DNA of 64,000 bases from Marisa cornuarietis (taxonomy: Eukaryota; Mollusca; Gastropoda; Architaenioglossa; Ampullariidae). This document shows positions 1 to 16,750 of the stretch, in pieces (position 1 is the first letter of the stretch; every line of letters starts with the position of its first letter). A program made the translations under genes and the position numbers. Location of the stretch: assembly GCA_004794655.1 (NCBI GenBank), contig SMMW01000019.1:1809501-1873500 (forward strand). Direction: 5' to 3'. Below the pieces are notes generated by a model. That model searched no databases. It was not told where the DNA came from and saw nothing but the letters and a program-made list of their open reading frames with translations.

Positions 1-121
1 TTCTTTCTTTCCCTGTGTGAAAGTGTATGAATATTCACGGGAGTATGTATACTTGTTAATATAAAGAGAGAAACCATCTTGAGTATTTTCATTTGATAAT
101 TTTCTTGCATTATTTTTCCAG

Positions 122-3100
122 GTGAATCACACCTGGTCAACATACTTGCAATTTTTGAACCTAGCAAACTGATCCAGTACAGTGGTTTACATTTGGGATA
201 TGGCTTTTTCTCTGAGCTTATAAAGAAATCAGAAGACAGGCGATGGATGAAAAAAGCTAGATACCCATGTAAGTGTGATATAGACAGTAATTTGTTATCC
301 TGAAAGTCACAGTCTAGGATTACAGTTTGTCGTGAACCAGCCTGGTTCAAGGCCAGAACATGGCAGAAGCCGGGTAGGGTAATTATAGGGGACAGCGATT
401 ATTTTGTATCAATAACCAATTGTTTTGCTGTGCAACTGTGTTGTCAGTGTTGTGTACACATGAGCGGAGATAGTGATCTGTGTGTTTGCTTGTGGATGTT
501 TGAAATTCGATCAGAGGGTGTGGCAGGGGGAAAGTCGGGAGTGAAGTGAGCCAGCAAAGTGTCCCCTTTCCCCTGGGGTGGTGTAGTCCTGATCTTTCTT
601 CCTATAGTTTCGTCACACAATTAGACACTCATATTTATGTTAAAAGATATTGTATAATTATTAGCATCCAGAGACATTTTATTCCTACATTTTACATATT
701 TTACAGTAAATGCACTTTAACTGTTCATGAAGTAAAGCAGAAAAGATTGAATTATACTTATGTATAATTAGGAATAATACCTAGAGCACTATAACCAGTG
801 ATATAAAAGGTACCATTACACCTTTTTCAGATACCATTGTAACATCATCTCTTGGAAAAAAGCAAGTTTATGATATAGACTTGGAGATGCTTGTGAGCCC
901 AGGCATGCAGGAAGTGAAGTAAAACAATTTATGACTTAATGTTGACTGTCACCTGGATTTAACCCTTGTATTTCAGCTGCTGACAGTTTACTCTTAGCTT
1001 ACTTGTAAACAGCAGATTGAAAATTGTTATTTTGACAACAAACTGCATGAAAACACCTCTCTTTTCATTGTCTCTTCCTTTCCTAACATCATTTAACCCA
1101 TCCTACTTACACTTCAGCTTTTGAAAAATGCAAACGAGAAAGAAAATGAGTTTAATCTGTAAGCTTAAGTTGGAAGAATGCACGTCTAGAACTGACTATA
1201 GCTTCTTCAGTTTTTGTTTCAGCAAGGAAATTAACAAGGATGTCTCTCCTTCTTCGGTCCTTAGTAAGTGGATTTTTCTTAGCAGTCACTTTCTTGGTCT
1301 ACATTGTGTTTCTTTTTCATTAGTTTTGTTTAAATAATTAAAACTACAATCGATGCACTTTTTCTTCACTGAAGCTTTAGAATGCTTCTTTGTCTCTGAG
1401 GCACTTAAAAGCTGTCTTAAAGTAATCACATCTGGTATTATTTTGACAGCATGTGATGATAAGAATCTAATTTACTAAACAAGTTTACTTCATTTCTTCC
1501 TTATTTTGCCTCCCATGAGATATTTATTAATTTAGTTTCGGGGTTTTTTCCAGACTGGAAGAAGCTTGGAGTGAAGCACATAGTTGGTGTGGCGTATTTT
1601 CCTTTGGCATTTGAAGAAATCTCAGACAAGCTCCACATGAATTTGTTTAGCGACATGGGTTCTGCATTCCTTGTTAGTTCTTTTGGTGGAGTAGATATTC
1701 TGAAGTTCATCATGGCTGTTGGCAGACAGGATAAAGAAATGGTATGACAAAAGAAAGACATGAATTTGTGGTACTATTATTTAACAAGCAGCAGCATTCA
1801 CAAAATATACTAAAGTGCATGAACAGTTAAGACCCTACATATTTTTGAGCCTGTTGTCACAAATTGTTCACAGCAACAATATTTATTACCATTTCCAGGA
1901 GTCTTTTTCAAAGGTTCTCCTAAGTCAAACATGGAATTAAGTTCAAAGTTTGCAAGAGATGTAAAGAACAAAACCCTTGTATTTGTTTTTCACAGAGATG
2001 GCGTGGTTTGATCTAAATTCTAACTGATGTTAGTAAAAGTTTGCAGCCAACACTTTGGTGGAATAAGCTTTTTCAGCTTACAATGGGACATTGCTATAAC
2101 AAGCCTAATATTCTGAATTGTGATATCAAGTGAAATAACAGCCCCAGGCAGTACATATGCCCATGCACAGGCAGAAGATGATAGTCTGTTGGTGGCATTC
2201 GAGGCTGAGCATCTAGTCATCTGATGGCGGGTGGTGTTTGTTTGCCCACTGGCTTTTGAAGTGGTGCTTGAGCAGAGCTTTATGTAAGCCAGCAGGAATG
2301 CAAATCTTGTATTGATGGTGTAACATGTTATGACAACTCTCATTTGTGGGTGGGAAATCCTTTACTCGTGAGCTCTCATTTCTTTTATCTCTCACTTTCC
2401 ATCCATTTTTCTATAATCACACCATATTCTCCATCACATTTTATCACATTTCAAAATCAGTCAATTTCCTTCAATGTTTTTACGCATTGCAATTTAGATC
2501 ATTACCAGCATGCCAGTCAACCACCAAACTTCACCCCTTTAAGCCATTTCAGCAGTTCCAAAAAGGAGGCTTGTTACAGTTGTGTCATGTGAAAATTTGA
2601 CTATGGATGGATGGATCTGCTTAAGTGCGTTCAATGTTTAGATTGAAGACATGAGAGAATACAACCCTGGAACCAGACACTTTACCATTGGGCCTGACAA
2701 CCTAAAGAATGGTTTAACAGAAAATCAAAAAGCCATCTAGGGTTAGATCTACCCACTTTTAAGAAGACCAGCTTCCTATACAGCTTGTGTGGGATAAGGA
2801 TGTTAAAAGTACTAGAAAAGTCTATAATCAGCACTCTAGCATGTGTACATGGAGTGTATAGATGCTGTGGAATGAAGTAAAGCCTAAGGGCGACCACATC
2901 CACCATTGACCAGTTGTCTTAGTACACAACTGGAATGGGTCAACTAAATTGCCTGTGGCTAACTTCAAGTAGTGAATAATCAACCAGTCGAAAACCTTCA
3001 TAATAACAGGTGTCAATGCCACAGGGTGAAAGTTTGTGTAACTGTAGCTTTCCTTGGAACTTAGATCAATTACTAATGACTTAGGGCACAGACATTCGCT

Positions 3101-3990
3101 GCAGTGAGCTGTTAAAAATGGCAGTAAACATGATCATACATGTAGATATATGTAAAAAAGGAAAATTCAAAGTTCTTATTTGGCTGTTGAATTGGTCACT
3201 GATCTGCATAAAACCAAAGGACCAAAGTGTGGGTTTTGTAGTTACTACATTTAGTGGCAGTAGTACTCAATTCTTTAGTACTTAAGTGAATGAAATGAGA
3301 TCACTATAACAATTATGCAACCTTATGACGTACAATTTTGTTTGCTTATTTTTTGGTTCCAGTTTGAAAATGGTTTCATTGAGCATCATCGTGTAAAAGG
3401 AGTGCGTTTGAAACTAGTCCAGAATGATCCAGCAAACAGCACAAGAAGAGTAGAACATGCATATGAAAAATTACTGAACATTGACGGAGAAGTCTTTACA
3501 TGTTCAGTGCCTCATATTGACATCAGGTTTGTTGCAAATCAGCCATATTCTTAAAGTTTCGATGCACAACTGTAAATCCATGGCTAAAAGATTTAAAATT
3601 GTAACTGATAACATTTCACTTTTTGGAAAGATGAACCTGCCTATATTTGAAGTTACTACTATTAATGATTTGGCTGTTAAAGATAATTCACTTTAATAAG
3701 ATTTCTGCCTCAAGATATAGCTCATAAAAAATCAGATCTAAAAAGAATTTGGGATTAAGGTGACATTAAAAATTTTCTAACTGCACTAAAACATCCTAAA
3801 TATTGCTTTTGGGACAGTAAACCCTTGTTGCCTTAAAGTTTGAGTTTTGCCATGAAGTTCAGCAGTGCTAAGTAAAATGATATCCTATTGTTTTTAAAAT
3901 ATCACTATACATATATTTCATTTGTACTTTCTTTATTTTTGCAGGTTACACAGCCAGTTTATTCGAGCATTTAGTGTTCTTCCAAATTAA
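122..3990 (+). CDS. CERK: Ceramide kinase, C-terminal exons (5' part outside window)
   Basis: Phosphorylates ceramide to ceramide-1-phosphate in the diacylglycerol-kinase-like lipid kinase family. Supported exons: 122-268, 1554-1741, 3363-3526 and 3945-3990 (TAA at 3988). The first encodes a segment with LGYGFFSELIKKSEDRRW, matching the CERK block LGYGFYGDIIKDSEKKRW as I recall it. The second encodes the region before the last beta strands (FSDMGSAFLVSSFGGVDILK). The third has a conserved RVK and a DGE motif, and the last ends the C-terminal strand (LHSQFIRAF). Phases agree from 1554 onwards. Exon 268 ends in phase 1 and exon 1554 needs a phase-1 partner, so at least one exon is missing between them. 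A 41-nt candidate at 1223-1263 has good splice sites and the right exit phase but the wrong entry phase, so a further small exon is needed. The paralogue CERKL is less likely because the LGYGF block fits CERK better. Confidence 0.85.
2640..3060 (-). mobile_element. Degenerate LINE reverse-transcriptase fragment (Rex1/CR1-group)
   Basis: On the minus strand two overlapping frames (about 3022-2828 and 2906-2682) together read like the N-terminal half of a non-LTR reverse transcriptase: ALTPVIMKVFDWLIIHYLK, then ARVLIIDFSSTFN, the first catalytic-aspartate block (usually FIDFSSAFNT). A frameshift separates the two pieces and the C-terminal half is absent, so this is a dead fragment. It lies in the CERK intron 1742-3362. 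The clade is inferred from the wording of the motifs. Confidence 0.65.
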
Positions 3991-4225
3991 GTAATGAAGT
4001 ACTCAGAGTTGTCTTTTCAATGCACATTTTCTGGGGCAAATTCTGTGGAAAGTTGAGTATCTTGTCACTGCAATTCCATAATTCTTGTGCAATGAAGGAG
4101 CATATTTTCTCCTTTTGATTTAGACCAAGGTACTCTGCATGTTGTTGTGGTGGTCATAGAATATCAGTCCAGAACATTTTATTATCAATTTTTCAATTTG
4201 AATTGATAACTGTATTGGTTTATTT
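3991..4225 (+). other. CERK 3' untranslated sequence (start)
   Basis: Non-coding sequence directly after the CERK stop codon. A canonical AATAAA occurs on the + strand at 5196-5201, which would put the LINE remnant at 4.25-4.82 kb inside a ~1.2-kb 3' UTR. No poly(A) signal closer to the stop was identified, so the end of the transcript is uncertain. Confidence 0.4.
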
Positions 4226-4249
4226 CGTGTAGACAGATTTTATTTTATT

Positions 4250-4825
4250 TTATTTATGTACATGTTTATTAGCATGCATAGGAGAGAGATAATGGAGGAT
4301 AGTCACGTTGACCCAGCCATATCGACCTCCCTCCTGTAACCTTGACATCAATGAGGACTGTGTGGTCAGGTACACCACACTCACTCGGCAGAGCAGCCTT
4401 CTGTCTAGTAATTTGCTCGTCCTTTCACCTAATGGTAACAAGCTAGAAGTGTTCGAAACCAAGTGTTTACTGTGCATACAAAAGATCTTTAGGCCCAACA
4501 CCATCCCAAATGAAGAACTGCATGGAAGGGCAGGAATGTGCACCTTGGCAGAAGCGATCCAACTGCAGCACTGGTGATGGTTAGGTCGTGCGTGCTGCAT
4601 GCCTCCAGACTCAATCCCCATAACACCCCTGCGATGGACACCACAGGGAAAGAGGAACAGAGGGAGGCCCAAAGGGACATAGAGGCAAACCATCGAAAAG
4701 GACCTCAAGAATAGCGGCCTATCACTCGAGTTAGCCCAAGAGCAGCAGAGAGAATCAGATGGAGGTCCCTTGCTGTCGTCTCACATGCCAGACGGCACAA
4801 AGAGGACATGATGATGATGTCTGTT
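4250..4825 (+). mobile_element. Degenerate RTE-type LINE, C-terminal tail
   Basis: Read on the + strand with frame changes, this stretch matches the C-terminal end of RTE-like endonuclease/reverse transcriptases. Visible pieces are KLEVFETKCL, NEELHGRAGM.TLAEAI, a GKRNRGRPKGT-type basic motif near 4645-4675, KDLKNSGLSLELAQ near 4700-4735, and the end 'HMPDGTKRT' followed by an ATG run at 4810-4820. Several stops and frameshifts make it non-functional. It is a different subfamily from the element at 45.0-48.2 kb, judged by its different tail wording. The long minus-strand open frame over it is a shadow. Confidence 0.7.
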
Positions 4826-7120
4826 TGCTCTTCGCTTTTTATCTATATGCTTCCATGAATCTCCGCTTCAGATCTCTCTGCATCTACTTTCTCATTGCCT
4901 TCCTGTGATCTACATTGGCTTTGTTGTCATTTGGCATTTTGCATTCTGAGAGGTGTTCACATACCTAACAACTGTTGTGTGGTGTCTTGGTGTATTTATT
5001 TCCTTTTATGGAGACTAAAAGTTGCTATGATCATCATAGTTATAATTTTTTTAGTGGCATTTTTTTTCCGGCAGTCACGACTTTGTTTTCTCTGAGTGAA
5101 TTACTTCACTGGTTCTTCAGTGCTGTGGTCAGGGGCAAAGTGATCTGCTGGTGATAGTAAGATGGCAGATAAGTAGTAATTTCCTGCAAAGGATTAATAA
5201 AGATGTTTTGTAGTTTATTTGTATTGTAAGACTTAACTGACCCAATTAATGTATCTGCAAGTAGATGTTGCTGCATGGATATTCATTTAGCTCAAAGTGC
5301 ATCTGATGCATATTGTAAAGTGTTCTTGCCAACAGTACAAAAAGTTTTGGCCTTGGAACAATTTGGTCTTGGGTCTTGGCAGGGGTTAATGTGGTTTGGG
5401 ATTCAAATGACTAGTGTCATTTTTATACCTGTTTGTTAACAGTTTTTACCAATGATTGTTCAATGTCTGACTCATCAAAAATTCTCTTGTTTCCCAAATA
5501 ATCTTGGTCAATGTTATTATTTAGTTAGCTACACTCTGGTAATTATGGAATGGTAAATTTAATTGCAATCGAAAGACCCACAGGATTATTTCCATAACTG
5601 AAGAGGGGTACTGCTATGTTTGATAGAAAACAGACAAGTGTCTATATGAAGGGAAGTCCCATTGAAATTTTTGCATCGCCAGCTATTTGCTTACTACAAT
5701 GATCAAATTACAATGGCAACTTGTATTTTTTAAAATAAATGTTTGTCCCTGTCTTTGAGCTTTCTCTTGCATTATTTTTTATTAATGCTTTAACCTTGAT
5801 AACAGTAAACTGCTGAGCAGTTCAGAGTTGTCACACCATACTAAAAGATGTTAACCACCACACATTTGATAACTGACAGCACAGGTAGTAAGGCCATGCA
5901 GGCATGAACTGTGTTTATTGCTGATGTCCTTTCATCATAAGGGGTAATCCAATATCTACAGTTGGCTGCCACAGTAAGGCTTGTTTACTCCAAGTTGCAT
6001 GTGATCTTGTAAGGATTTAAAAAAAAAATTATAGAAGAGAATGTAGGAATAGATGAGTGCTATTAAATCGTCTTACCTCTTGACATTCTAGAAAGACAAT
6101 GGTAGCAAACCACACATTTTTACATTTTTAGCACATCACTTTTCCAGTGAACTGAATGATTTTTTTTCACAAGGATATTTTTGTGTATGCATATATACTG
6201 TTCTTTTACTTAGCTTTTTAAGCAGATGATATACATGTACATACATAAAACGTCATCAAAACAAAAGTATTTAAAAGATTTTATTTTCTGCTAGAACTGC
6301 AGCCAGCAATATCAAAGACAATAGTAAATCTAAAATGTGGTGGTGCAGTCCTATGCATAATAAACAGTATGTGTGCCTTTTTTGCTTTTATTAGAGGTTA
6401 TTTCAAGTGTGCCTCCTCTCAAAATCGTTAATGTGAAACTTGAAGAATGCTGGCAATATCCCCAATGATCAGGAAATGGATGTCTGAAGAAATGATGCTA
6501 AAAGAAAGTAAAGGATGTGGCTTAAGTACATGAAACAATATCACAAATCAAGTTAATTTGTGGTTTTTAATTTTTTTTAGTTCATAAATGGAAATCAACA
6601 GATATGTACTTGCAGATGATTATTGCCTGGCTTTGCATGTGCAAGACAGAAGGAGAAGTTGAGAAATCCTTCAAATTAAACGGTGCAAAATTTTAAGTTT
6701 ATGAAACCCAAGGAAGCAGACATGGACAAATGTCATACTAAAACAATGATATTCAAAAGATGCTAGCACCAATCTGCATCTGTCATTAAAATAAATTGTC
6801 CACTCTTAAATCTTTAAAATAATTTGTCATTAAACATTTATTGATGCAACACAGTATTGAATTATACTGCACCCATATTTTTACTTCCCCAAAACTGAAT
6901 AGAGTTTAAATTTTGATACTTTTTATACCCAAGTCAACGAAAAATAATTTATACATGTACTGAAGCAAAAATATAAGCCATGAAATATCAATGTATAATT
7001 ACTTACACTTTAGCTGAAGATGGACTATAAGAGGGAAAAATTCTGTACTTTTGCTGTCCAGAGTTGGATGAAAAAGATTATTTCTTAATTTGCCTGTCCT
7101 ATTCATACACACAATAATCA
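4826..7120. other. Intergenic region between convergent CERK and TCEANC2
   Basis: No coding exon recognised. It contains a possible CERK poly(A) signal (AATAAA, + strand, 5196-5201) and a possible TCEANC2 poly(A) signal on the minus strand (TTTATT on +, 6837-6842, about 280 nt past that gene's stop). The rest is AT-rich with no repeat I could classify. Confidence 0.4.
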
Positions 7121-8222
7121 CTATTTCTTAAACTTTTTTACAAGGTCTTCAGTGGAAACTGATTTATCAAAAACTTGTGCACATAGATCCTTCAAATGCT
7201 TCAGTTTAAACACCAAAGTCCTTATGGTACGCTTGTAGTGTACACCAACAAGCCGTTTACTTTGGTAGAAAACTTCCTGTTCTATGGCCTTTGCATGTGT
7301 TCCACAGTCACGTCCTGCATGCTGTCCTATAGCATTTGCAAGAAGCTTAGTGGCATTTGTTCGTGTTGTCTGTGTCTTTGCATCACATCTCACCTCTATC
7401 TGAGGCCTGTCTCTAAATTCTTTAAAGTGCTGATACCACATTTTGTAGACGCTGTTTGCTGCTTTTGCCACTGCCTCATCAGAATGTGTGCACAATTTGT
7501 GGACGGTATGACCTATAACCAAAATGGGTAAAAATTTATATCTTCTTGTGTCAGTAGACTTAATGACAGCGGGAAACTTGTAATAAACTTAGCTTCTGCC
7601 CTCTTGTAGGTGAATATTTCTATAAAAAAAACAATGTCTAACTAAAGGTTCCATTAATTAAATTATTTTTTATATCCGTGTCTTGATATGAAAGAAAAGC
7701 CTACCAATTTTTGTTGATCGAAGCACATTTCTTGGTGGAATCTTCTGACTTAGTTCTTTCAGACACTCAAGAAGTACAGACGGTGATTGGTCTCGTAGTT
7801 TAAGGCGGACTTTAAGTCTCTTGATGTCTTCAATCACAACCACTCCCTGGCAAAAATCAACATAATCGAAATTAAAAATGGATTTTCCCAGTTAAGGCAA
7901 TACTTTATTGAAACTTAAATGAAGAAACAAGTGTCAATAAAACCTATATAAATATAAATCAACAACAAATACAACTGAAGACGCCTTGGCAAGTGGAATT
8001 TCTCTCAAAAGGACAAAGCAAACGTTTACGAAGGCTAATAAAAAAAAAAAAAATCTATGAAATCTCATCGTAGCTTAAAATTCAACTCCTTGGGTGCTTT
8101 AAAGATGATTTTCTTTTTACCTGCATTGTTTCAATAGTCGCTTGCTTAAGTTCTGGATATTTTTTCTTGAATTCATTTTTCTCTGGAGGTGTTCTTGGTG
8201 TCTTAGTAACAAACTGATCCAT
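7121..8222 (-). CDS. TCEANC2: TFIIS N-terminal and central domain-containing protein 2
   Basis: Three exons on the minus strand: 8222-8121 (ATG at 8222), 7846-7705 and 7512-7121 (TAA). Phases agree and give 211 residues; the human protein is 208. Exon 1 encodes a start (MDQFVTKTPR) and QATIE, like human TCEANC2. Exon 2 has VVVIEDIKRLK, then IPPRNVLRSTKIG running into exon 3, forming the TFIIS N-terminal (LW) domain at about residues 35-115. Exon 3 carries RPQIEVRCDAKT and the central-domain signature with YKRTIRTLVFKLKH (about residues 115-205). The TFIIS zinc ribbon is absent, as in the family. By domain content it is a nuclear elongation-factor-like protein; its precise role is poorly known. 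Confidence 0.93.
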
Positions 8223-8785
8223 AAGCGTTTCTAAATGTCGCCGCTACCACTAAGAGTTTCCGCCAAACATCCATCTCGTATGGTAAGAGTAGCGTCCCTT
8301 TAACTAATGTTCGTCGCTTAATGATGATGGTGAAAGCCAGGCGCTCCACGCATTACAAACAACACATCAGACAAAATTCATGTGGCTCTCCATATGAAGT
8401 TACTGGGAAAGCCATGTCATTCTTCGGCCGGCTGCTTATTCCACATGAAAATGTCAACTCACTTAGCTATGTATTATCAACTGAACCACAGTCATTGACC
8501 ATGCCACATGCAGTGCATTTATTAAATCTTGTCGTTGCGGTTGGCATCACAAAAAATATACAAGATGGCATACCAGAAGGCGAAGCAACGCAGATCACGG
8601 ACGTTTTTGCGCAGATAATCTGACATTACTATGACAGCATAAATCAACCTTTAGCAGTTTAGTCTTCAAGTCTGCTATTGTAAACATTTTTTGAAATATT
8701 TTTCGCGCGTTGTTAACCAACGGGTTCTACTATGGTGCATTTGACGTATCATTTCTGAGTTTTATTCCTCTTTGCATATCTTTAT
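8223..8785. promoter_or_regulatory. TCEANC2 upstream region
   Basis: Sequence upstream of the TCEANC2 start codon, expected to hold its promoter and 5' UTR. I see no convincing TATA box. A divergent 100-codon open frame at 8321-8623 shows no family I recognise and is not called a gene. Confidence 0.35.
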
Positions 8786-8787
8786 CT

Positions 8788-9125
8788 TACCAACCGTCAC
8801 GTGGCCTGCGCTCTGGCTCCCAGTCACGCTTCTGTCTCCCTGCAGTGGAAGACAAACAAGAAGCGCACTGTAGCCAGGGCCTTCAAAAACGCTGCACCTA
8901 AACAGTGGAATGCTCTGCCATCGTCATTGTCTACCATCACCTCAGCAACCACGTTTCGAAAAAGACTGAAGACCCATCTGTTTATCTAAGACGGACTTAA
9001 CCAAGCAACACTTCTATTTTTTTTATATTTACTTTCCTGTTGTTTTATTTATTTTTGTTTTTGCTGTGCAATGAGCATTCTTCTGAATGGATACCTGCGC
9101 ATTACAAATGGACATCATCATCTTT
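8788..9125 (+). mobile_element. CR1/L2-like LINE 3' end, copy 1
   Basis: 5'-truncated LINE tail. Its + strand reads ARAFKNAAPKQWNALPSSL followed by TFRKRLKTHLFI and a stop, the standard C-terminus of CR1/L2-type reverse transcriptases (RAFS.AAP.LWNSLP ... FK..LKTHLF). It is nearly identical to the copy at 32.94-33.52 kb, and both end in 'GGATACCTGCGCATTA' plus an ATC run. It covers only the last ~60 codons and the 3' UTR. Confidence 0.8.
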
Positions 9126-10127
9126 GCCTAAATTTGGGAAAAATATGTGCTAGGAATACATTTCACTGCAGAAGACAAACTACTATGCATCAGGTTCAGA
9201 TACCTGTTTATTAATTTGTTGGGCTTATTTGTTTCTGTACCATAATTGCTTATTTAAATAAAGTTCTAATTGCTTGAAAGGCACCTTACATACACACTTT
9301 CTCTAGCTGTCATATTAAATCTTTAATGAGCATACAATTACAGATGCTTGAAAAGAATTTTTTTTACATCCTTCCCTATATTTAAGTGTTCAATGTCTTT
9401 CACTCATAAGTGATGCAGATGGATTTTACAGTATGCTCCAGTAATACATCTCATCATGGAAAATATGTGATAATTATTCAGCGTCAAACGTGGTCATGAA
9501 GTATAATGAAAGTAGACATGGCCGACAACAACTGAGTAAATAGCAGTAGTATTAATAATATTAAAAGCAGTAACAAAGTGTTCATGGCACATGCATACCT
9601 TCACACACAAAAGCACATACAGTTAAGTTCATGAAATGAAAAAACAAGAACACAGACTAGTTATAGGAAGGTCAGGGTTATGGCAAGAGAAAACAGTAAG
9701 ATTTCAGACATATTTTGTAACAAGGGTACATGTTACATAGTTTATTTCTCTCTAAATGGAAAACATTTTCACAAAATGCCAGTCATTCATCTCAAAGGAC
9801 ATATTCTTTATCTCAGTCAAAACAAAAATATAATCAGAAGTAAGAACCTGTCTTCTAAAAAAAATGCACCTGATGTAAACTTTGCTTCAAAAAGAAAGCT
9901 TTCCTTTCTGCTAAAAAAAAAATTATTTTTCATAAGCTATTTGTACATAGGATAACAAATATGATGTTAAGTCATATGAAGATATGTCACACTTAAGTTT
10001 GTGTAGTCCACAAACAATTCACTATAAGTGTAAATCTCAAAATTTCTGTAAATCTAAAAATGTTTTTTCAAATAGAAATAATCCATGCACACCTTTCCAT
10101 GACATAATGGCGGCCTCACAGTTATAT
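9126..10127. other. Intergenic region and PSMB2 3' UTR
   Basis: No gene recognised. The part next to 10127 is the PSMB2 3' UTR on the minus strand; a candidate poly(A) signal (TTTATT on +) lies at 9741-9746. A 91-codon open frame at 9680-9955 is AT-rich and looks random. Confidence 0.4.
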
Positions 10128-14580
<4,453 letters not shown>

Positions 14581-16711
14581 TTCAGCAAAGTGGCGATGCA
14601 ATTAATGTTGAACTACAATGAGTTAGCATCAACTAAGAAACTTCCGGTATAGAATCGCGGTGAATCTGCTCTTTAATATTATTAGTGAATATTATTGACA
14701 CATCCAGATAGAAATTTTTACTAAAAATGTTCTCATATATTGAAAATGTAAGTATTATTGAATAGCGAGAATAGGAACAAAGTATTTCTACAGCAATTGC
14801 AATTTTAATAGAATAAATAAGTTTATTGTCAAAATATTAACTGGAAAAAAGAAATTTTTATTCGATTAGTAGACAATAATTTTTTCAATTTATTTTAAAA
14901 ATAAACTATTTTATTCACTAGAAAACTATTTTTTACAAACAAAGCATTAAATAAATTTATGTATGCTCATGTAAAGTAGCTCTATTACTGAAATTTTCTT
15001 CTTTTTAGCCTACATGATTTCCAGTACATCTTTTATGTCGATGAACAAGGATAGGAAAGTTTCGGTCTAGACTGGACGTGGGAGTTGAGCGGGTATTAGA
15101 TTGAAAGCGGGTGGAGAGGACATTTCATTGTTTTTCGAAACGGTGAGTTTGAAAAAAAGATATCGCCATAAGACCTTATTGCAAAACAATAATCAAGGCG
15201 AAAACGTAATTTTCTTTGTAAGGTTAACGCCTCATTTTCCTTGAGGACTAGACGTTTGATGTCGCGCATTTGACTGCCTTACATGCCGGTGACATGAAAT
15301 GAATCATTCATGGACCTATCTTAATTTCAGCAATCAGGGAATAATTAATGTAAAAAGAATGTTGTTTTGTATTATGATTAAAGCTACAAATCTTTGTTTA
15401 AAAATGTGCAAAATGACTTGTTGGCCGTGTTGGCAAGGAGACAAGAAACCGTTCTACATAATCACGATCAGTTGAGAAACTCATTGACTGACAGCAGTCG
15501 TAACCGCCCAAGCTCATATTCTCAGAGAGCATTGCGGTTTTAATATAGGAGTTGAAATGCCGGTACATCTGCTACTATGAGAAGATCCAGTAAACTGATA
15601 TGTTATCGTAGTTCAGGACATATCATGTAACAAGGTTTATTTTACCTGACAGCAACTTTCTGAGGAAGACAAGATTATTCTATAGGATGGGATCATATTT
15701 ACATAGCATATTGCATATATAAACATAAAATGCGTGTTTTCAATATTTTGATAATTTTCCTGTGTAAACTTAATAAGTGTAAACTTTTCAGGAACTTTCA
15801 AGTCTGTTTTTTAAAAGATTTTGTTAGTTTGCACACAGTTTGACATTGCTGTAATTGTCAGTTTGATTTTTTTTAATTAATATTAAAATACTTATCTGCC
15901 TCTGTCAGCCAGTGCAAGTGAGTATATGAGTCAGCAGGTAGCATCGGATTAAATGTGTAGGTGCCAGATAATATAAATTGTTTACTGATGACCTTTTAAA
16001 AATATTAGAGGAATGTGACTGAATGAAACATAGGGCCTAATAAAACAAAAAGTAATATTTGTGGCTTTATATTTGGGAGAGACTTATCTATAAGATTTAT
16101 TTACTAACTTATACATTAACCCTCCCACTTCCCTCAAAAATACCTAGCAGATTTAGTGGATAAACAGCAGTTCTAGTGATATCAGCATGAACATCACAAT
16201 ATCCATTATCAAGTATTTAGATTCATACTTTCAGTACTGAAATGAATCTTGCCTGATGGCTGTGGTATGTTATTGAGTGGTAGGGAGATACCTCAAAAGT
16301 TTTCCGTAATTAACATTTTTAAGAGCAGTAACTAGGAACTGCATTTTTCTTGTGAAATCACGAGGAATTGATTTTATTTGGGGTGGAGTGACGGGAGGTC
16401 ATAGCTTACACCCTAGTAAGAAGCTCTTACCTTGTAATATGTCATAAAGAAATCATATGGCACATCAAGAGATAATGTGAATAACCACCCAAATGATGTT
16501 TATTTGCCCATGAAGGGAAAAAGTGAGCCATGAGCATGGATTGTTTGCATCATGTGTATAGTTACTCCAAAAACTTGATCACTAGTTGGTAATGTTTCTA
16601 TAATTTTTTTATATTGTGATATGCATACATTCATGTGTATGGCTTTGGTAGGTGCTTATCGATAACCATTTTCATATTGATGTTCAACATGGAAGCCATT
16701 CTTTCTTACAG
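14581..16711. promoter_or_regulatory. Divergent PSMB2/MAPRE promoter region and MAPRE 5' UTR intron
   Basis: Between the PSMB2 ATG (14580, -) and the MAPRE splice acceptor (AG at 16710-16711, +) there is no coding exon. A good donor (ACG then GTGAGT) at 15143 could end a non-coding first exon of MAPRE, which would place both promoters within about 500 bp. The promoter sharing is inference. Confidence 0.4.
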
Positions 16712-16750
16712 ATCTAAGAAGTTGTACAGAGTGCCTGTTTTGTCCCAAAC

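Noticed and set aside
4250..4708. 152-codon minus-strand open frame
   Set aside because: Shadow of the degenerate RTE tail on the plus strand.
8321..8623. 100-codon open frame divergent from TCEANC2
   Set aside because: No recognisable domain and no splice or poly(A) context; it may be chance in the promoter region.
9680..9955. 91-codon open frame
   Set aside because: Composition is AT-driven (Lys/Asn/Phe-rich), no family resemblance.
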